64,000 bases of DNA, from assembly GCA_030653175.1 (NCBI GenBank), contig JAURZV010000082.1:42571-106570 (forward strand), given 5' to 3'. The notes below the pieces were generated by a model. It was not told where the DNA came from. It worked only from the letters and a program-made list of their open reading frames with translations, and did no database searches. Origin of the DNA: Methylobacter sp. (lineage in GTDB: Bacteria > Pseudomonadota > Gammaproteobacteria > Methylococcales > Methylomonadaceae). The translations under genes and the position numbers were made by a program. Shown here piece by piece: positions 8,020 to 17,490 of the stretch (its first letter is position 1; every line of letters starts with the position of its first letter).

Positions 8020-9221
8020 TGTTGGAAACGCATGGAAAATCTGCTCATACCGAATTAGCCGGATCACTTGCCAGTGAAGTGAAAAAATTTGTTGATGAAA
8101 TAATCATTCCGAACGAACCACAGTTGGCTCAAGACGGGGATTCATCATCCGCGCTACAAGCAGAGCTGACCGAAAAAGCCCGAAGTGCCGGACTATGGGG
8201 TTTATTTTATCCACTTTCCCATGGTGGAAAAATAGCCTCTCTCGAAGACTACCTCATTGTAGCTGAACAGGAGGGGCGCACCGAATTTTCCCAGGCAATC
8301 TTTGGCAGCCACTCCGCGCTCGATGCACACATGTTGCTGAAATTCGGCAGCGATGAAGTGCGTAAAAACTTCCTGGAACCCATGGTGAAAGGCAAAGCCA
8401 TCGCCAGTTATGGTATGACCGAGCCTGAACATGGCGGTTCGTTTCCCAGCTTAATCACCACATCAGCGCAGCTGGCTAACGGCAACTGGACTATCAACGG
8501 CAGAAAATGGTTTGTGTGTAACACGGATCGAGCAACTTTTGTTACCGTCCTGGCGCGTACTGCCGGGGAAAATGTGGCGATTCATAAAGCGCTTTCAATG
8601 ATTATTGTGCCAACCAACGCAGAGGGCTTTAAAGTTGAACGACAGATTAGCATGATGGGGCGTTCGCTGGGTCAAGGCGAAATGTCTTTTACCAACGTGC
8701 AGGTGCCAGAACATAATATTTTAAGCTGTAGCGGCAGCGGTATAGCCTTAATGGGACAGCGGCTTAATATTGGACGGCTGCTGCGCTCGATGAACTGGGT
8801 AGGACTGGCGCAGCGATGTTTTGATTTAATGGGCGCACGGATTAATTCCGAGCGCGGCCTGTCAGCCCGCTTGCCGGACAAACAGCTGGTACGTCAACAC
8901 ATGGTTAATACCTATCAAGCCATTACCAGTGCACGCGAATTAATTCGCGTAGCCGCACGGGGTGTCGATGCCCAACGTGCCAATGATGTTGAGATTAATG
9001 TTGCTAAAATGGCCGCCTCGCAAGCCTTATGTATGGCCTCGGACGCTGCGATGCAACTATACGGCGCTGAAGGTATTAGTGATCTCACGCCACTATCGGG
9101 TATTTACCGGATAGCGCGCACGACACGTATTCTCGATGGTTCGGACGAGTCGCTAACCAGTTCGGTTGGCCGAAAGCTCATCGATTGTTATAAAGACGGC
9201 GGCGTGTATCACTTTGATTGA
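8019..9221 (+). CDS. acyl-CoA dehydrogenase family flavoprotein
   Basis: A 400-residue FAD-dependent acyl-CoA dehydrogenase. Visible motifs are GMTEPEHGGS (FAD and substrate region), WTINGRKWFVCN, the MMGRSLGQGEMSF strand and, near the C-terminus, RILDGSDESLTSSVGRKLI, where DGSDE carries the likely catalytic Glu. The start overlaps the previous stop by one base (TAATG) and follows GAAGGAG, so it is translationally coupled to the AMP ligase. In this context it would oxidise a CoA-bound or carrier-bound intermediate, for example to aromatise a ring. That role is inference, not seen in the sequence. Confidence 0.83.
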   Translation: MLETHGKSAHTELAGSLASEVKKFVDEIIIPNEPQLAQDGDSSSALQAELTEKARSAGLWGLFYPLSHGGKIASLEDYLIVAEQEGRTEFSQAIFGSHSALDAHMLLKFGSDEVRKNFLEPMVKGKAIASYGMTEPEHGGSFPSLITTSAQLANGNWTINGRKWFVCNTDRATFVTVLARTAGENVAIHKALSMIIVPTNAEGFKVERQISMMGRSLGQGEMSFTNVQVPEHNILSCSGSGIALMGQRLNIGRLLRSMNWVGLAQRCFDLMGARINSERGLSARLPDKQLVRQHMVNTYQAITSARELIRVAARGVDAQRANDVEINVAKMAASQALCMASDAAMQLYGAEGISDLTPLSGIYRIARTTRILDGSDESLTSSVGRKLIDCYKDGGVYHFD

Positions 9222-9348
9222 TTCAACTTTTACAATTCTGGCGAATTATTCGGGCGATTTGTTGCGTGAATGCAGTACGCTAACCGGCATACTGTCATTC
9301 GCGGGTATCCTGCTGCTGGTCTTGGCATACGCCCGCCGCAAAGCGCGA

Positions 9349-10788
9349 ATGATAACAACCAGCTCCACCAGGCACACAACACCCGTTGCAGATTTATGGT
9401 TTCGAATAGTCCTGGTGTTTGCAATGGCTTTACCCATGCTGGTGTTATACGCCACCAGCACACTTGGGCTGCTCCTTAGTCAGGACTTACACTTTAAACC
9501 CGAATTGCTGGGTTATTTGATTATGAGTTCTTTTGGCCTGGCAGCGATTTTATCGCTCTGGGCGGGGGCATTTGTAGATCGCCTTGGTTCACGCTATTCC
9601 CTGATAATTCTTTTCTCTGCCATTGCATTGGCCTTTACGATGATGGTAACGGTGCAGAGTTTTTATGGCCTGGTCGCGGCGGTCGGCGTGTGCGGCATTG
9701 CCCAGGCGCTGGCAAATCCGGTCACCAATTTACTGATCGCGCAGCAAGTGCCGCCGGAGAAAAAAGCAATGGTGGTAGGGCTAAAGCAGGCGGGCGTTCA
9801 GCTTGCGGCTCTTTTCGCAGGTCTCGTATTGCCCGGTATTGCCGTTGCCTATGGCTGGCGATTCGCGCTGGCTATCATTATTCCCTTGTCATTTATATTC
9901 ATCATAACAACGCCTTTTATTACCCCTAAAAGGATAACAAGAACGGGTAAAGGGTTCACGATATCAATGCCGAACGCGCTACTGTTTCGCTTGATGAGTA
10001 TTCAATTTTGCGTGGGTATCTCACTTTCCGCTTTCGTCACATTTTTGCCTACTTTTGCCACACAGCAAGGTATGCCGCTGTCTCTGGCAGGCACGTTAAT
10101 TGCCGTTTTCGGTGCGATGGGTATCATTTCGCGCATGGTATTGACGCCTATGGGGGCAAAACTTAAGGACGAATCGCTGCTATTACTCGCGCTCATTGCC
10201 ATTGCAGCCGTTGCAATGGCGGTGACGATGCAAGCGAGTCCAGAGCAGTACTGGCCGTTATGGGTGGGTGCGGTGGGTGTGGGGCTTACAGCAGTAGGCA
10301 CTAACGCGATAGCAATGAGCATGTTAATCAGAGACTCAGCATTTGGCGCGGTAACTTTTGCGTCTGGATTTGTCTCGGTGGCCTTCTTTGGTGGCTTTGC
10401 GCTTGGCCCGCCACTTTACGGCGTTTTGTCGGATTACTCCGGGGGCTTGCTGTTGAGCTGGAGTACCCTGATCGGCGTGCTCGTAGTCGGTTGTATCATG
10501 GCACTGGCATTAGCATCAGCCCGACGGCGCAGGTTGCAGCCTCGCGATGAAAACTTTCAGGAGCTCGCACAACTTAAATCAGATGTTTTGTTGCTTAAGG
10601 AGCGGTTAAGCGCATTAGAAAGCAATTATTGTGTCGTTTTGACCAGGTTGGCTGAACTATCAAACACGCACGAGTTTAGTAACGAAACAATGAGCGCAGA
10701 GAACAACGACTTTGCTCTTGAACAGATCGAAGGCCAATTGATTGATTTAAAAGCATTACGACAATCTGAACGGAACGCAAAGTCGTAG
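9349..10788 (+). CDS. MFS transporter, likely metallophore exporter
   Basis: A 12-helix major facilitator protein of 479 residues from the ATG at 9349 (MITTSSTRHTTPVADL). Typical MFS features are seen, including GAFVDRLGSRYS after helix 2 and a repeat of the pattern in the second half. The C-terminus has an unusual hydrophilic tail of about 85 residues with heptad-like Leu spacing (LKSDVLLLKERLSALES), a possible coiled coil. The start is uncertain: the frame stays open back to TTG codons at 9214 and 9166, and that stretch encodes one more plausible helix (LTGILSFAGILLLVLAYARRK). Position at the end of the operon suggests export or cytoplasmic import of its product. Confidence 0.75.
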   Translation: MITTSSTRHTTPVADLWFRIVLVFAMALPMLVLYATSTLGLLLSQDLHFKPELLGYLIMSSFGLAAILSLWAGAFVDRLGSRYSLIILFSAIALAFTMMVTVQSFYGLVAAVGVCGIAQALANPVTNLLIAQQVPPEKKAMVVGLKQAGVQLAALFAGLVLPGIAVAYGWRFALAIIIPLSFIFIITTPFITPKRITRTGKGFTISMPNALLFRLMSIQFCVGISLSAFVTFLPTFATQQGMPLSLAGTLIAVFGAMGIISRMVLTPMGAKLKDESLLLLALIAIAAVAMAVTMQASPEQYWPLWVGAVGVGLTAVGTNAIAMSMLIRDSAFGAVTFASGFVSVAFFGGFALGPPLYGVLSDYSGGLLLSWSTLIGVLVVGCIMALALASARRRRLQPRDENFQELAQLKSDVLLLKERLSALESNYCVVLTRLAELSNTHEFSNETMSAENNDFALEQIEGQLIDLKALRQSERNAKS

Positions 10789-10862
10789 GTCGGGTTAGCG
10801 ATAGCGTAACCCGACATTTGCCGCTTCGATGTGTCGGGTTACGCTACGCTAACCCGACCTAC
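10785..10862. repeat. REP-like double palindrome
   Basis: The arm GTAGGTCGGGTTAGCG opens the element and its complement CGCTAACCCGACCTAC closes it, with inner copies of GTCGGGTTACGC between. It begins inside the stop codon of the MFS gene. It can form a long hairpin and probably also stabilises or ends the operon transcript. It is of the REP type common in many gammaproteobacteria. Confidence 0.8.
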
Positions 10863-10900
10863 ATACTGACGCAGTACAACGTTTATAACTTGTTTTTATT

Positions 10901-11012
10901 ACCATGAAGGACATGAAGATAATGAAGGGAAGGGTTAAAAAGCTTTGTTTTATGAATCGTCACAATATCACGCATGAAGTCAATACAGTCATATCTTCAA
11001 GTCCTTCATGGT
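10901..11012. repeat. inverted repeat, ATGAAGGACATGAAG type
   Basis: The left arm ACCATGAAGGACATGAAG (10901-10918) pairs with CTTCAAGTCCTTCATGGT (10995-11012) at 17 of 18 positions. The outer flank CTCTGTGCCTCTGTGGTTA follows near 11065. It belongs to the same loose family as the CTTCGTG palindromes at 34.6, 41.6 and 50.7 kb. Confidence 0.65.
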
Positions 11013-11077
11013 CTTCATGGTAAAAATAAGTGACATTTTCTGGAATCAGCACCCCTGTGTTCTCTGTGCCTCTGTGG

Positions 11078-11866
11078 TTAATTTTTTTTCAAAGCGTTTA
11101 CAACTTCATCAACGAATAAGTCAGGCGCGGTTCTTATCGCGCCGTGTTGCTGCCCTTGGAGTATTGCAATCCGGCTATTGGGCAAGGTCTGGTTGAGCGT
11201 CTTTGCGATGGTGTGGCGGCGCGGATGGCTTTCGCTACCCAGCAGGAGCAAAGTAGGAGTCAGCACGGCGCGAAACCGCAGGGGATCGAAGACATAGCGG
11301 TCGATACTTTGCAACTCGCGATGGATCGTGTGAGCCGCGGCCACCCGCCTCTGCCAGTTCGGTCCGGCTTGCATGGCGGCAATCTCACGAGGCGGTGTTT
11401 TGACGATGTTGCAAAGAAAGAGTAGCAAGGCCTCTTCCCTGTTTCCTGTATCCAGCAAAGCTTCCATGTGCGCGTCTAACTCCGCAGACCAGCCACTGCC
11501 GACCAATGAGAGGGGCGGTTCGTAGAGGGTGAGCCGGCCAATGTTTGGAGTCAGGAGTGCGGCTTCCAGGGCGCAAAGCCCTCCAAAGGAATGCCCTATG
11601 ACATGCACAGAGCCACCGATGGCATCAATGACTGCGACGATATCTTCACACTCGCGTTCGAATGTGTAGTCTTCTGCGGCATCGCCGCTGTCGCCACGCC
11701 CCCGTCGGTCGATGACCCACACGCTAAAGTGACGCTCAAGTGCTGCCAACACCGGCGCCCATGTGAGGTGGTCCCCGGTAGTGCCATGCACAAGTAACAG
11801 TGGCGTTCCTGCGCCGCTATGTCGGCACGCGATAGGTGTGCCATCCTTTGAGGATATTAATTCCAT
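11078..11866 (-). CDS. alpha/beta-fold hydrolase
   Basis: A 262-residue alpha/beta hydrolase. LLVHGTTGDHLTW supplies the oxyanion loop, DRRGRGDSG precedes the nucleophile elbow GHSFGG (Ser near residue 95), and the catalytic His is probably in LQGQQHGAIRTAP near the C-terminus. There is no signal peptide, so it is cytoplasmic. It sits between the MFS gene and the porin gene but on the opposite strand, flanked on both sides by repeats. Ester, lactone or thioester cleavage is possible; the substrate cannot be told. Confidence 0.75.
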   Translation of the reverse strand: MELISSKDGTPIACRHSGAGTPLLLVHGTTGDHLTWAPVLAALERHFSVWVIDRRGRGDSGDAAEDYTFERECEDIVAVIDAIGGSVHVIGHSFGGLCALEAALLTPNIGRLTLYEPPLSLVGSGWSAELDAHMEALLDTGNREEALLLFLCNIVKTPPREIAAMQAGPNWQRRVAAAHTIHRELQSIDRYVFDPLRFRAVLTPTLLLLGSESHPRRHTIAKTLNQTLPNSRIAILQGQQHGAIRTAPDLFVDEVVNALKKN

Positions 11867-12150
11867 GATATTTATGTTCCTGAACTTTTAAGTCTAAGCC
11901 GAGAAATTCGGCGCAACTTTTCAATATTCCATAGTAACTACTCACCCTGGCTGACGCTCACTTCTACACGTCACAAAACATGCTGTTTAAAATCGTAAGT
12001 AAATTTCAAAGCTGGCTTTGAACTCATTATCCACATTTTCTGGAGTCCAAAGCTTGCTTTGGTCGCTTCAAAGTTGGCTTTGCGATTAAAAAAGGCACGA
12101 GCAGTTACATTCCATAAAGATAAAATTTTCATTTTCATTTTGAGGCACAA
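11867..12150. other. intergenic gap with CAAAGC/GCTTTG repeats
   Basis: TTCAAAGCTGGCTTTGAACTC (12005-12025), GGAGTCCAAAGCTTGCTTTGG (12042-12062) and TTCAAAGTTGGCTTTGCG (12067-12084) are three copies of one short palindrome family, also found at 15.13 kb and 34.69 kb. The rest of the gap shows nothing recognisable apart from the presumed promoters of the two flanking genes. Confidence 0.65.
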
Positions 12151-13677
12151 GTGGGAAAAATCAAAAATAATATTTATAAAAGCTCTTCAACCCGCAGTTC
12201 CAGTCGCTTATTACCGCTGTTTGTTATAGCGGCAATATTTCATGCCGGCAGCGAATTGAGAGCTGAAGAAGCCAAACCTTGGGGACAGATTAACGACTAT
12301 CTGCGTGTTACCGGCGAATTTCAAGGCAGCTACGAGGCGTGGAATTTTTTTCAGCCCAGTTCAGTAAACAGTAACAACGAATACGATTTATGGTCACTGC
12401 GTGCCCGTCTGGGCTTACAACTGACTACTTCCTTTGTTGATGCCTACGCACAGGCTCAATACAATGGACTTTACGGTCTTCCCGATAATGCTGTAGCGGC
12501 TCCTCCGGTCGGTGCATTGGGGCTGGGCGGGGCTTATTATTCGGCGAATCAATCCACTGACCCCAGTAATGTATTTTTGAAACAGGCTTTTCTGAACTTC
12601 AAGGGCAACGCATTAGGACTGCCCGGAACGCAGTTAAAAGTCGGCCGATTTGAATATATGGATGGCCTGGAATACAAATCAGGCGATGTCAAGTTTGACG
12701 GCCTCAAATCGAAACGTGTCGCACAACGTCTGGTAGGGTCAAACGTCGTCCATGTAGGTCGAAGTTTCGACGGCTTTTCCACGGTCTATGATCAACCGGA
12801 TTTCAATATCACCGCCAGCGGTCTTCGTCCGACTCAGGGGGGCTTTACGGTTCAAGGGCAGGATGAGATCAGCAAAATCGACCTGTTTTATACTGCACTG
12901 ACCAGCAAGAGGAATGCGTTGTTGCCGGGGACTGAAGGCAGGCTTTTCTACCTGTATTACAATGATGACCGTAACACCCAAGTGGTAGACAACCGCCCTG
13001 TTATTAACAGACCCAACCTTGACAAGCAGGATTTAAATCTCCATACCGTCGGCACGCACTTGCTAACACTTCAATCATTGGGTTCCGGCAGTATTGATGG
13101 TTTATTGTGGGGCGCTTATCAGTTTGGCGATTGGACTAATCTGGATCAGCAAGCGTGGGCTGTAGATGCCGAAGTCGGCTATCAATGGACTAAACTGCCT
13201 CTCAAGCCGTGGCTGCGCGCCATTTATTATCTAAGTTCGGGCGACGATAATTCAACAGACGGTAAACACAAAACCTTCTTTACCGCACTTCCCTCCCCAC
13301 GCACTTATGCCAAGTTTCCCTATTACAATATGATGAATCTGCAAGACGCGTTCGTACAAATGATTGTGTCTCCCACCGATAAGATCAAAGTTGCAATCGA
13401 CTTCCATCATCTGGGGCTGGCCAATTCGAGTGATTTATTCTATAGCGGACCGGGAGCTACCTCGCGCTCAGGTTCGTTCGGCTATTCCGGGCGACCTTCC
13501 GGCGGCAATACGGACATTGGGCAATTGGTGGATATAAACTTTACCCACAACCTTACCAAGGAATTTTCATGGACCCTTTATTACGGTCACGCCTTTGGCG
13601 GTAATGTCATTCAAAATGTCTACCCAAGACAAAAACATGCTGATACCGCTCATGTAGATTTTAATCTGGTTTTCTAA
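12151..13677 (+). CDS. alginate-export-family outer-membrane beta-barrel porin
   Basis: A 508-residue outer-membrane protein with a signal peptide (LLPLFVIAAIFHAGSELRAEE) and a C-terminal aromatic residue (VDFNLVF), as in beta-barrels. The pattern WSLRARLGLQ, FLKQAFLNFKG, LKVGRFEYMDG is typical of the Alginate_exp barrel family (AlgE-like). The start is a GTG at 12151 with TGAGG upstream. The next gene follows after 13 bp, so the two are probably an operon. Family members export alginate or serve as substrate-specific porins; the substrate here is unknown. Its place between the MFS and TonB genes could mean it lets the island's product out, but that is speculation. Confidence 0.72.
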   Translation: MGKIKNNIYKSSSTRSSSRLLPLFVIAAIFHAGSELRAEEAKPWGQINDYLRVTGEFQGSYEAWNFFQPSSVNSNNEYDLWSLRARLGLQLTTSFVDAYAQAQYNGLYGLPDNAVAAPPVGALGLGGAYYSANQSTDPSNVFLKQAFLNFKGNALGLPGTQLKVGRFEYMDGLEYKSGDVKFDGLKSKRVAQRLVGSNVVHVGRSFDGFSTVYDQPDFNITASGLRPTQGGFTVQGQDEISKIDLFYTALTSKRNALLPGTEGRLFYLYYNDDRNTQVVDNRPVINRPNLDKQDLNLHTVGTHLLTLQSLGSGSIDGLLWGAYQFGDWTNLDQQAWAVDAEVGYQWTKLPLKPWLRAIYYLSSGDDNSTDGKHKTFFTALPSPRTYAKFPYYNMMNLQDAFVQMIVSPTDKIKVAIDFHHLGLANSSDLFYSGPGATSRSGSFGYSGRPSGGNTDIGQLVDINFTHNLTKEFSWTLYYGHAFGGNVIQNVYPRQKHADTAHVDFNLVF

Positions 13678-13690
13678 AGAGACTCTTGTT

Positions 13691-14821
13691 ATGCGCATAA
13701 TGGAAAAAACACCCGGCAACACGACTGATGAAAAGCTATTGAGCCATGAAGAAATGCTGCGCGCACTTGAATTGATGATTCGTCGTATGGATGCCATTGA
13801 TGCCAATTGCACGAACGGCTTTCCTCTTTATTCGCCAGGAAGTACTGATCAATGGGTTGTCTCCCCGGGAGGTTCCTGGGTCGGCGGATTCTGGGCCGGG
13901 TGCTGGTGGTTGCGGGCAAAGGTGACGGAATCAAGGTCGGATCGACACAAAGCGTCGGATATTTGTCAACGCTTGGGCAATAAAATCAGTGCCGATTCTA
14001 TTAACCGAAGCATGATATTTTGGTACGGCGCAGCTCTTGGTGATATCTGGTTTAGCGATGAACATGCACGGAAACTTGTCAAAGAAGCCGTTGCCGCACT
14101 TGCAGCATCCTATGACCCGGAGATACGGTGCATTCCCGTTGGTACAGACATGGGGGGTGGAAAAGATGGGAATCGACGCATCACGATAGATACTTTTGCT
14201 CCCCTCATCCAACTCTTTAGCCGCAGTGAATGTAGCCAACATGAATACATCTCGCGATGGCACGCGGATACTCTATTGGCTGCATGTCGTACCGATAAGA
14301 ACGCGTTTCATACAGCTGCGTGCTATGAGCAAGGGAACTTCAGACCAACCGATCAAGCCGGTGAGTGGTCTCGCGGCCAAGCCTGGGCCCTGTTGGGACT
14401 GAGCCGGGCGGCAGCGCAATGGGGTGAACCCTACCTGAGTTATGCCCGATCTGCTTGTGAATACTGGCGATATTCACGTCCGGAGCCGATGCCTTCAAAT
14501 CGACTGGGTCATCCATCAGGTCTTTGTGATCCATCATCCTCTGTGGTTGCGTCTCTTGCTATGCTCTCCCTGGCAGACCTAATAGCTGATGGGGAACAAT
14601 GGCGAACTTATGCCCATCAACAGATTACCGCGATCATTCGAAGCCAATACTTCACAGGGTTTCAGGAAAATGGTGGCAGAGTTGCCAAGGGTATATTTTG
14701 GGGTTGCTGTTACAAAACCAATCAAGGCAAGGATGAACTGGTCGAGTCGGCTTGGGGCAGTTTTTTTCTGATGTCGGCGCTCTCCATTCTTGTTGACGCT
14801 ATAAAGCCAGGCGACTGCTAA
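13691..14821 (+). CDS. GH88-like unsaturated glucuronyl hydrolase-type protein
   Basis: A 376-residue alpha/alpha-barrel protein. GSWVGGFWAGCWWL, ITIDTFAPLIQLF, EWSRGQAWALLGLSRA and CDPSSSVVASLAMLSL match the GH88 pattern, in which family members remove unsaturated uronic acids from lyase-cleaved polysaccharides. The ID in ITIDTF aligns with one catalytic Asp of characterised enzymes; the usual HDLGF segment with the other appears as FWYGAALGD, so activity is doubtful. No signal peptide is evident. It is coupled to the alginate-export-type porin upstream, which suggests handling of a uronate-containing polymer or a diverged function. Confidence 0.68.
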   Translation: MRIMEKTPGNTTDEKLLSHEEMLRALELMIRRMDAIDANCTNGFPLYSPGSTDQWVVSPGGSWVGGFWAGCWWLRAKVTESRSDRHKASDICQRLGNKISADSINRSMIFWYGAALGDIWFSDEHARKLVKEAVAALAASYDPEIRCIPVGTDMGGGKDGNRRITIDTFAPLIQLFSRSECSQHEYISRWHADTLLAACRTDKNAFHTAACYEQGNFRPTDQAGEWSRGQAWALLGLSRAAAQWGEPYLSYARSACEYWRYSRPEPMPSNRLGHPSGLCDPSSSVVASLAMLSLADLIADGEQWRTYAHQQITAIIRSQYFTGFQENGGRVAKGIFWGCCYKTNQGKDELVESAWGSFFLMSALSILVDAIKPGDC

Positions 14822-15299
14822 AGACATTTATTGTATTGTGCTAAAATTGGCATTTTGCGTGACAGAAATTCCGTTGCTGGTTTTTCGCGATAGCAAACTG
14901 CCACGCAAATAACAAACATCATGCCATCAAAAAATCAGGCCCCAAAAAACCGATTGGAAGGTCAAAACGAGGGCGGGTCTGTACGCTCCGTTTATGGCGG
15001 ATTGCTAGCGCGAATAAGCCCTACAGCTCTAAATATTTTTACAGCAATAGTAGAAGATTTATATTTTACTCTGAGCCCGATTATTCACAAATAGAGCGTG
15101 TGCATATTCAATCAATAAAGGTGTCAAGAATGTTCAAAGCAAGCTTTGAACTCCGGCGTTAAAGGAGTCCAAAGCTTGCTTTGGATGCATAAAGTTTGTT
15201 TTGCCTCGTTCCCGCATAGCGCGTGGGAACGAGGCAACACGGAGTTTCCGTCTTGCTTTTTCTTCGTGCCCTTCGTGATAAATAAGCCTGACGCAGTAT
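14822..15299. other. intergenic gap with two palindromic repeats
   Basis: No gene was seen in these 478 bp between the convergent GH88-like and TonB receptor genes. At 15132-15188 two copies of the CAAAGC/GCTTTG element lie back to back (TTCAAAGCAAGCTTTGAA, GTCCAAAGCTTGCTTTGGA). At 15202-15236 there is TGCCTCGTTCCCGCATAGC with its inverted partner, related to the elements at 47.18 and 63.75 kb. Confidence 0.65.
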
Positions 15300-17351
15300 T
15301 TAGAAACTCGCCGACAGGCCGATTTGCCCCCAACGGCCCGGCATCGGATAGCCGGGGATGTATTGATAATCGCGATCCAACAGGTTTTCTACCGCTAAAA
15401 ATGCCTCACCCTTTTTACCCAATAACGGGATTGGATAAGACACTCGCGCATTGACCACGGTGAACGACTTGATCTTATCCGTATTCACTGCACCGGCAAC
15501 GCGCCCGCGATTCAACGCAAAAATATCCGATTGATATTGCGCATCGAAAGCAAGGCGAACCTTTGCTATCTGCCCATTCAAACCGGCCGTCACCGAGCGT
15601 TTAGGTGCGTAGGGCAAGTTGTCGAGACTCGGATCAAGCAAGGTCAGTCCGCCGAAAATGCTCCAGTTTTCAATGATCTCCTGCTTGATCGCTATTTCAG
15701 CGCCACGGATATGATAAGTGCCGAGATTGGTAAATTGCGGTGTCGGCACGGCGGGAGGAAATCCGAACAAATAGCGGTTCCTCACCTTATCATTGAACAA
15801 ACTCACATCGATCTGGGTGGAAGCTGTCGGCGAAACCTTGGCGCCCACTTCAATATGATCCAGCTCCTCAGGCGAAAGCTTCTTCCAGGTATCGGCAAGC
15901 GGTGGAATGAATGCCGCCAGGGTAGCAACTTCCAGTCCCGGATAGTTGATGCCGCGCGATACGTTGGCAAACAGGGTGATCTTTTCGGAAACCAGCGAAA
16001 GACCGGCGTGGGGGGCGGGTTCCGAACTGTATTGGCTGTGATCGTAAACGCGCACACCGGCTGACGGCACCAGCGCCCAGTCCTTGTTGAGTTCAATGTT
16101 TTGGCTGACGGCGATATACGGCGAGGTGACGCGGAATGTCGGCGTATCGTATCGGCCCTGAAAAGCGGCCAAACCTACCCGATCCCGCACATCGCCCGTG
16201 GTCCAGTCGCTGTCCAAGCCGACTACAACATCCCCGCCCTTCCAGGGAGAGAACTCTTCTTTCCAGCGCAGGCCGCTGGTTTGAAAGTTAGTGAGCGTAT
16301 CGGTATTTCTAAGATCCCAAGGGGGGCTGTTAGGATGGTTATACCAATTGCCTTCCCCGGTGTTGATATAAAGACGCAAATCCCCGGTCCAATCGCCGTG
16401 CTGATGGGACAGGTTGGCCGAAACCATACCTGCTTCCGTCGTGAATTTAGGCGTTCTGGCCGGAGCCGCCACCCGATTGTCGCCAGGGTCGTTTGCGCTG
16501 TTATTGGTATAAAGGAATTGGGTTCCGACCGACCAGTTATCGTTTACCTGCCAACCGACATGCCCCATCACATTTTTCAATTCGCCATCGGCGTTGGGAC
16601 GGTGCCCATTCGACCTTGAGTAACCCTGGGCAAGCGAGAAATCAAGATCTCCCTTTTTACCCTCAATATCGGCCTGCTCAATAAACGTATCGAAATACCC
16701 GCCCGAGATGCGGCCGCTGCCATGAATGCCATCCTCGGTAGCGCGTTTGGTAGCCAAATTGATGGACGCAAAATTGTTGCCGTTGATCTGCGGCTGCGGG
16801 CTTTTGTAAATAGTGATCGACTGCATGCCGTTGACAGGCAGCAAATCCAGCAACGGATGCCCCCAAACGCCGGTATAGACCGGTATGCCGTCAACATAGG
16901 TCTTGATCTCGCTGCCGGGACGACTGGCGCCCATGCCCCGGATAAAAACGCCGCCGCCTTGATTTCCGCCAAAGGAGCCAACCGGATTAAAGCGGGTAAT
17001 CTGGACGCCGGGCGTGCGGCGCAATGCCGAAGCAAGATCGACCGCGTTTTGGTCGCGCAACTGATTTTCTGTCACCACCGATGAAACACTCGAGTAGGCA
17101 TCAAGGTGGGTTTCTTCAATGACCGGGCTGGCCGTCACCTCTATCGTTTTAAGTTCGATGGGTTTTTCGGCTCCTTTATCAGGGTCACGTTGGGCTTTTT
17201 TATCCGTTGCCTTTTTTGCAGCTTCAACGGCAGTAGTTGGCTGCTCTTGCGCCATTACTGCGGCACTGGAATTAAACAGTAATAAGGCAATAAAAAGGGG
17301 GCTGCTTAACTGTAAAAGCGTAACAGGCCGATTGGAGCGTAAGATTTTCAT
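15300..17351 (-). CDS. TonB-dependent outer-membrane receptor
   Basis: A 683-residue receptor, taking the ATG at 17351 as start (MKILRSNRPVTLL); the track's 17378 start is a GTG nine codons upstream. A signal peptide ends near AVMAQE, followed by a Lys-rich linker, a TonB-box-like IELKTIEVTASPV, the plug domain (LASALRRTPGVQI, GGGVFIRGMGASRPGSEI, TYVDGIPVYTG) and a 22-strand barrel ending GQIGLSASF. It would import a metal chelate. It is divergent from an AraC regulator, the usual arrangement for siderophore receptors. The ligand is likely the product of the 2.4-10.8 kb operon, by inference from shared upstream motifs. Confidence 0.88.
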   Translation of the reverse strand: MKILRSNRPVTLLQLSSPLFIALLLFNSSAAVMAQEQPTTAVEAAKKATDKKAQRDPDKGAEKPIELKTIEVTASPVIEETHLDAYSSVSSVVTENQLRDQNAVDLASALRRTPGVQITRFNPVGSFGGNQGGGVFIRGMGASRPGSEIKTYVDGIPVYTGVWGHPLLDLLPVNGMQSITIYKSPQPQINGNNFASINLATKRATEDGIHGSGRISGGYFDTFIEQADIEGKKGDLDFSLAQGYSRSNGHRPNADGELKNVMGHVGWQVNDNWSVGTQFLYTNNSANDPGDNRVAAPARTPKFTTEAGMVSANLSHQHGDWTGDLRLYINTGEGNWYNHPNSPPWDLRNTDTLTNFQTSGLRWKEEFSPWKGGDVVVGLDSDWTTGDVRDRVGLAAFQGRYDTPTFRVTSPYIAVSQNIELNKDWALVPSAGVRVYDHSQYSSEPAPHAGLSLVSEKITLFANVSRGINYPGLEVATLAAFIPPLADTWKKLSPEELDHIEVGAKVSPTASTQIDVSLFNDKVRNRYLFGFPPAVPTPQFTNLGTYHIRGAEIAIKQEIIENWSIFGGLTLLDPSLDNLPYAPKRSVTAGLNGQIAKVRLAFDAQYQSDIFALNRGRVAGAVNTDKIKSFTVVNARVSYPIPLLGKKGEAFLAVENLLDRDYQYIPGYPMPGRWGQIGLSASF

Positions 17352-17490
17352 GATAATTCCAACGTAGTAAGGAAACACACCTCAGTATTGGCTGAGAATT
17401 TTTTTATTCGACCGCCATATCAATGATTAGATCTGCCGTGAACATGGTCGAAGATACTACTCAATAACCGCAGCGATTTCCTCGCGCATT

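Noticed and set aside
15531-16064. 177-codon ORF on + inside the TonB receptor
   Set aside because: Antisense shadow of the barrel coding region.
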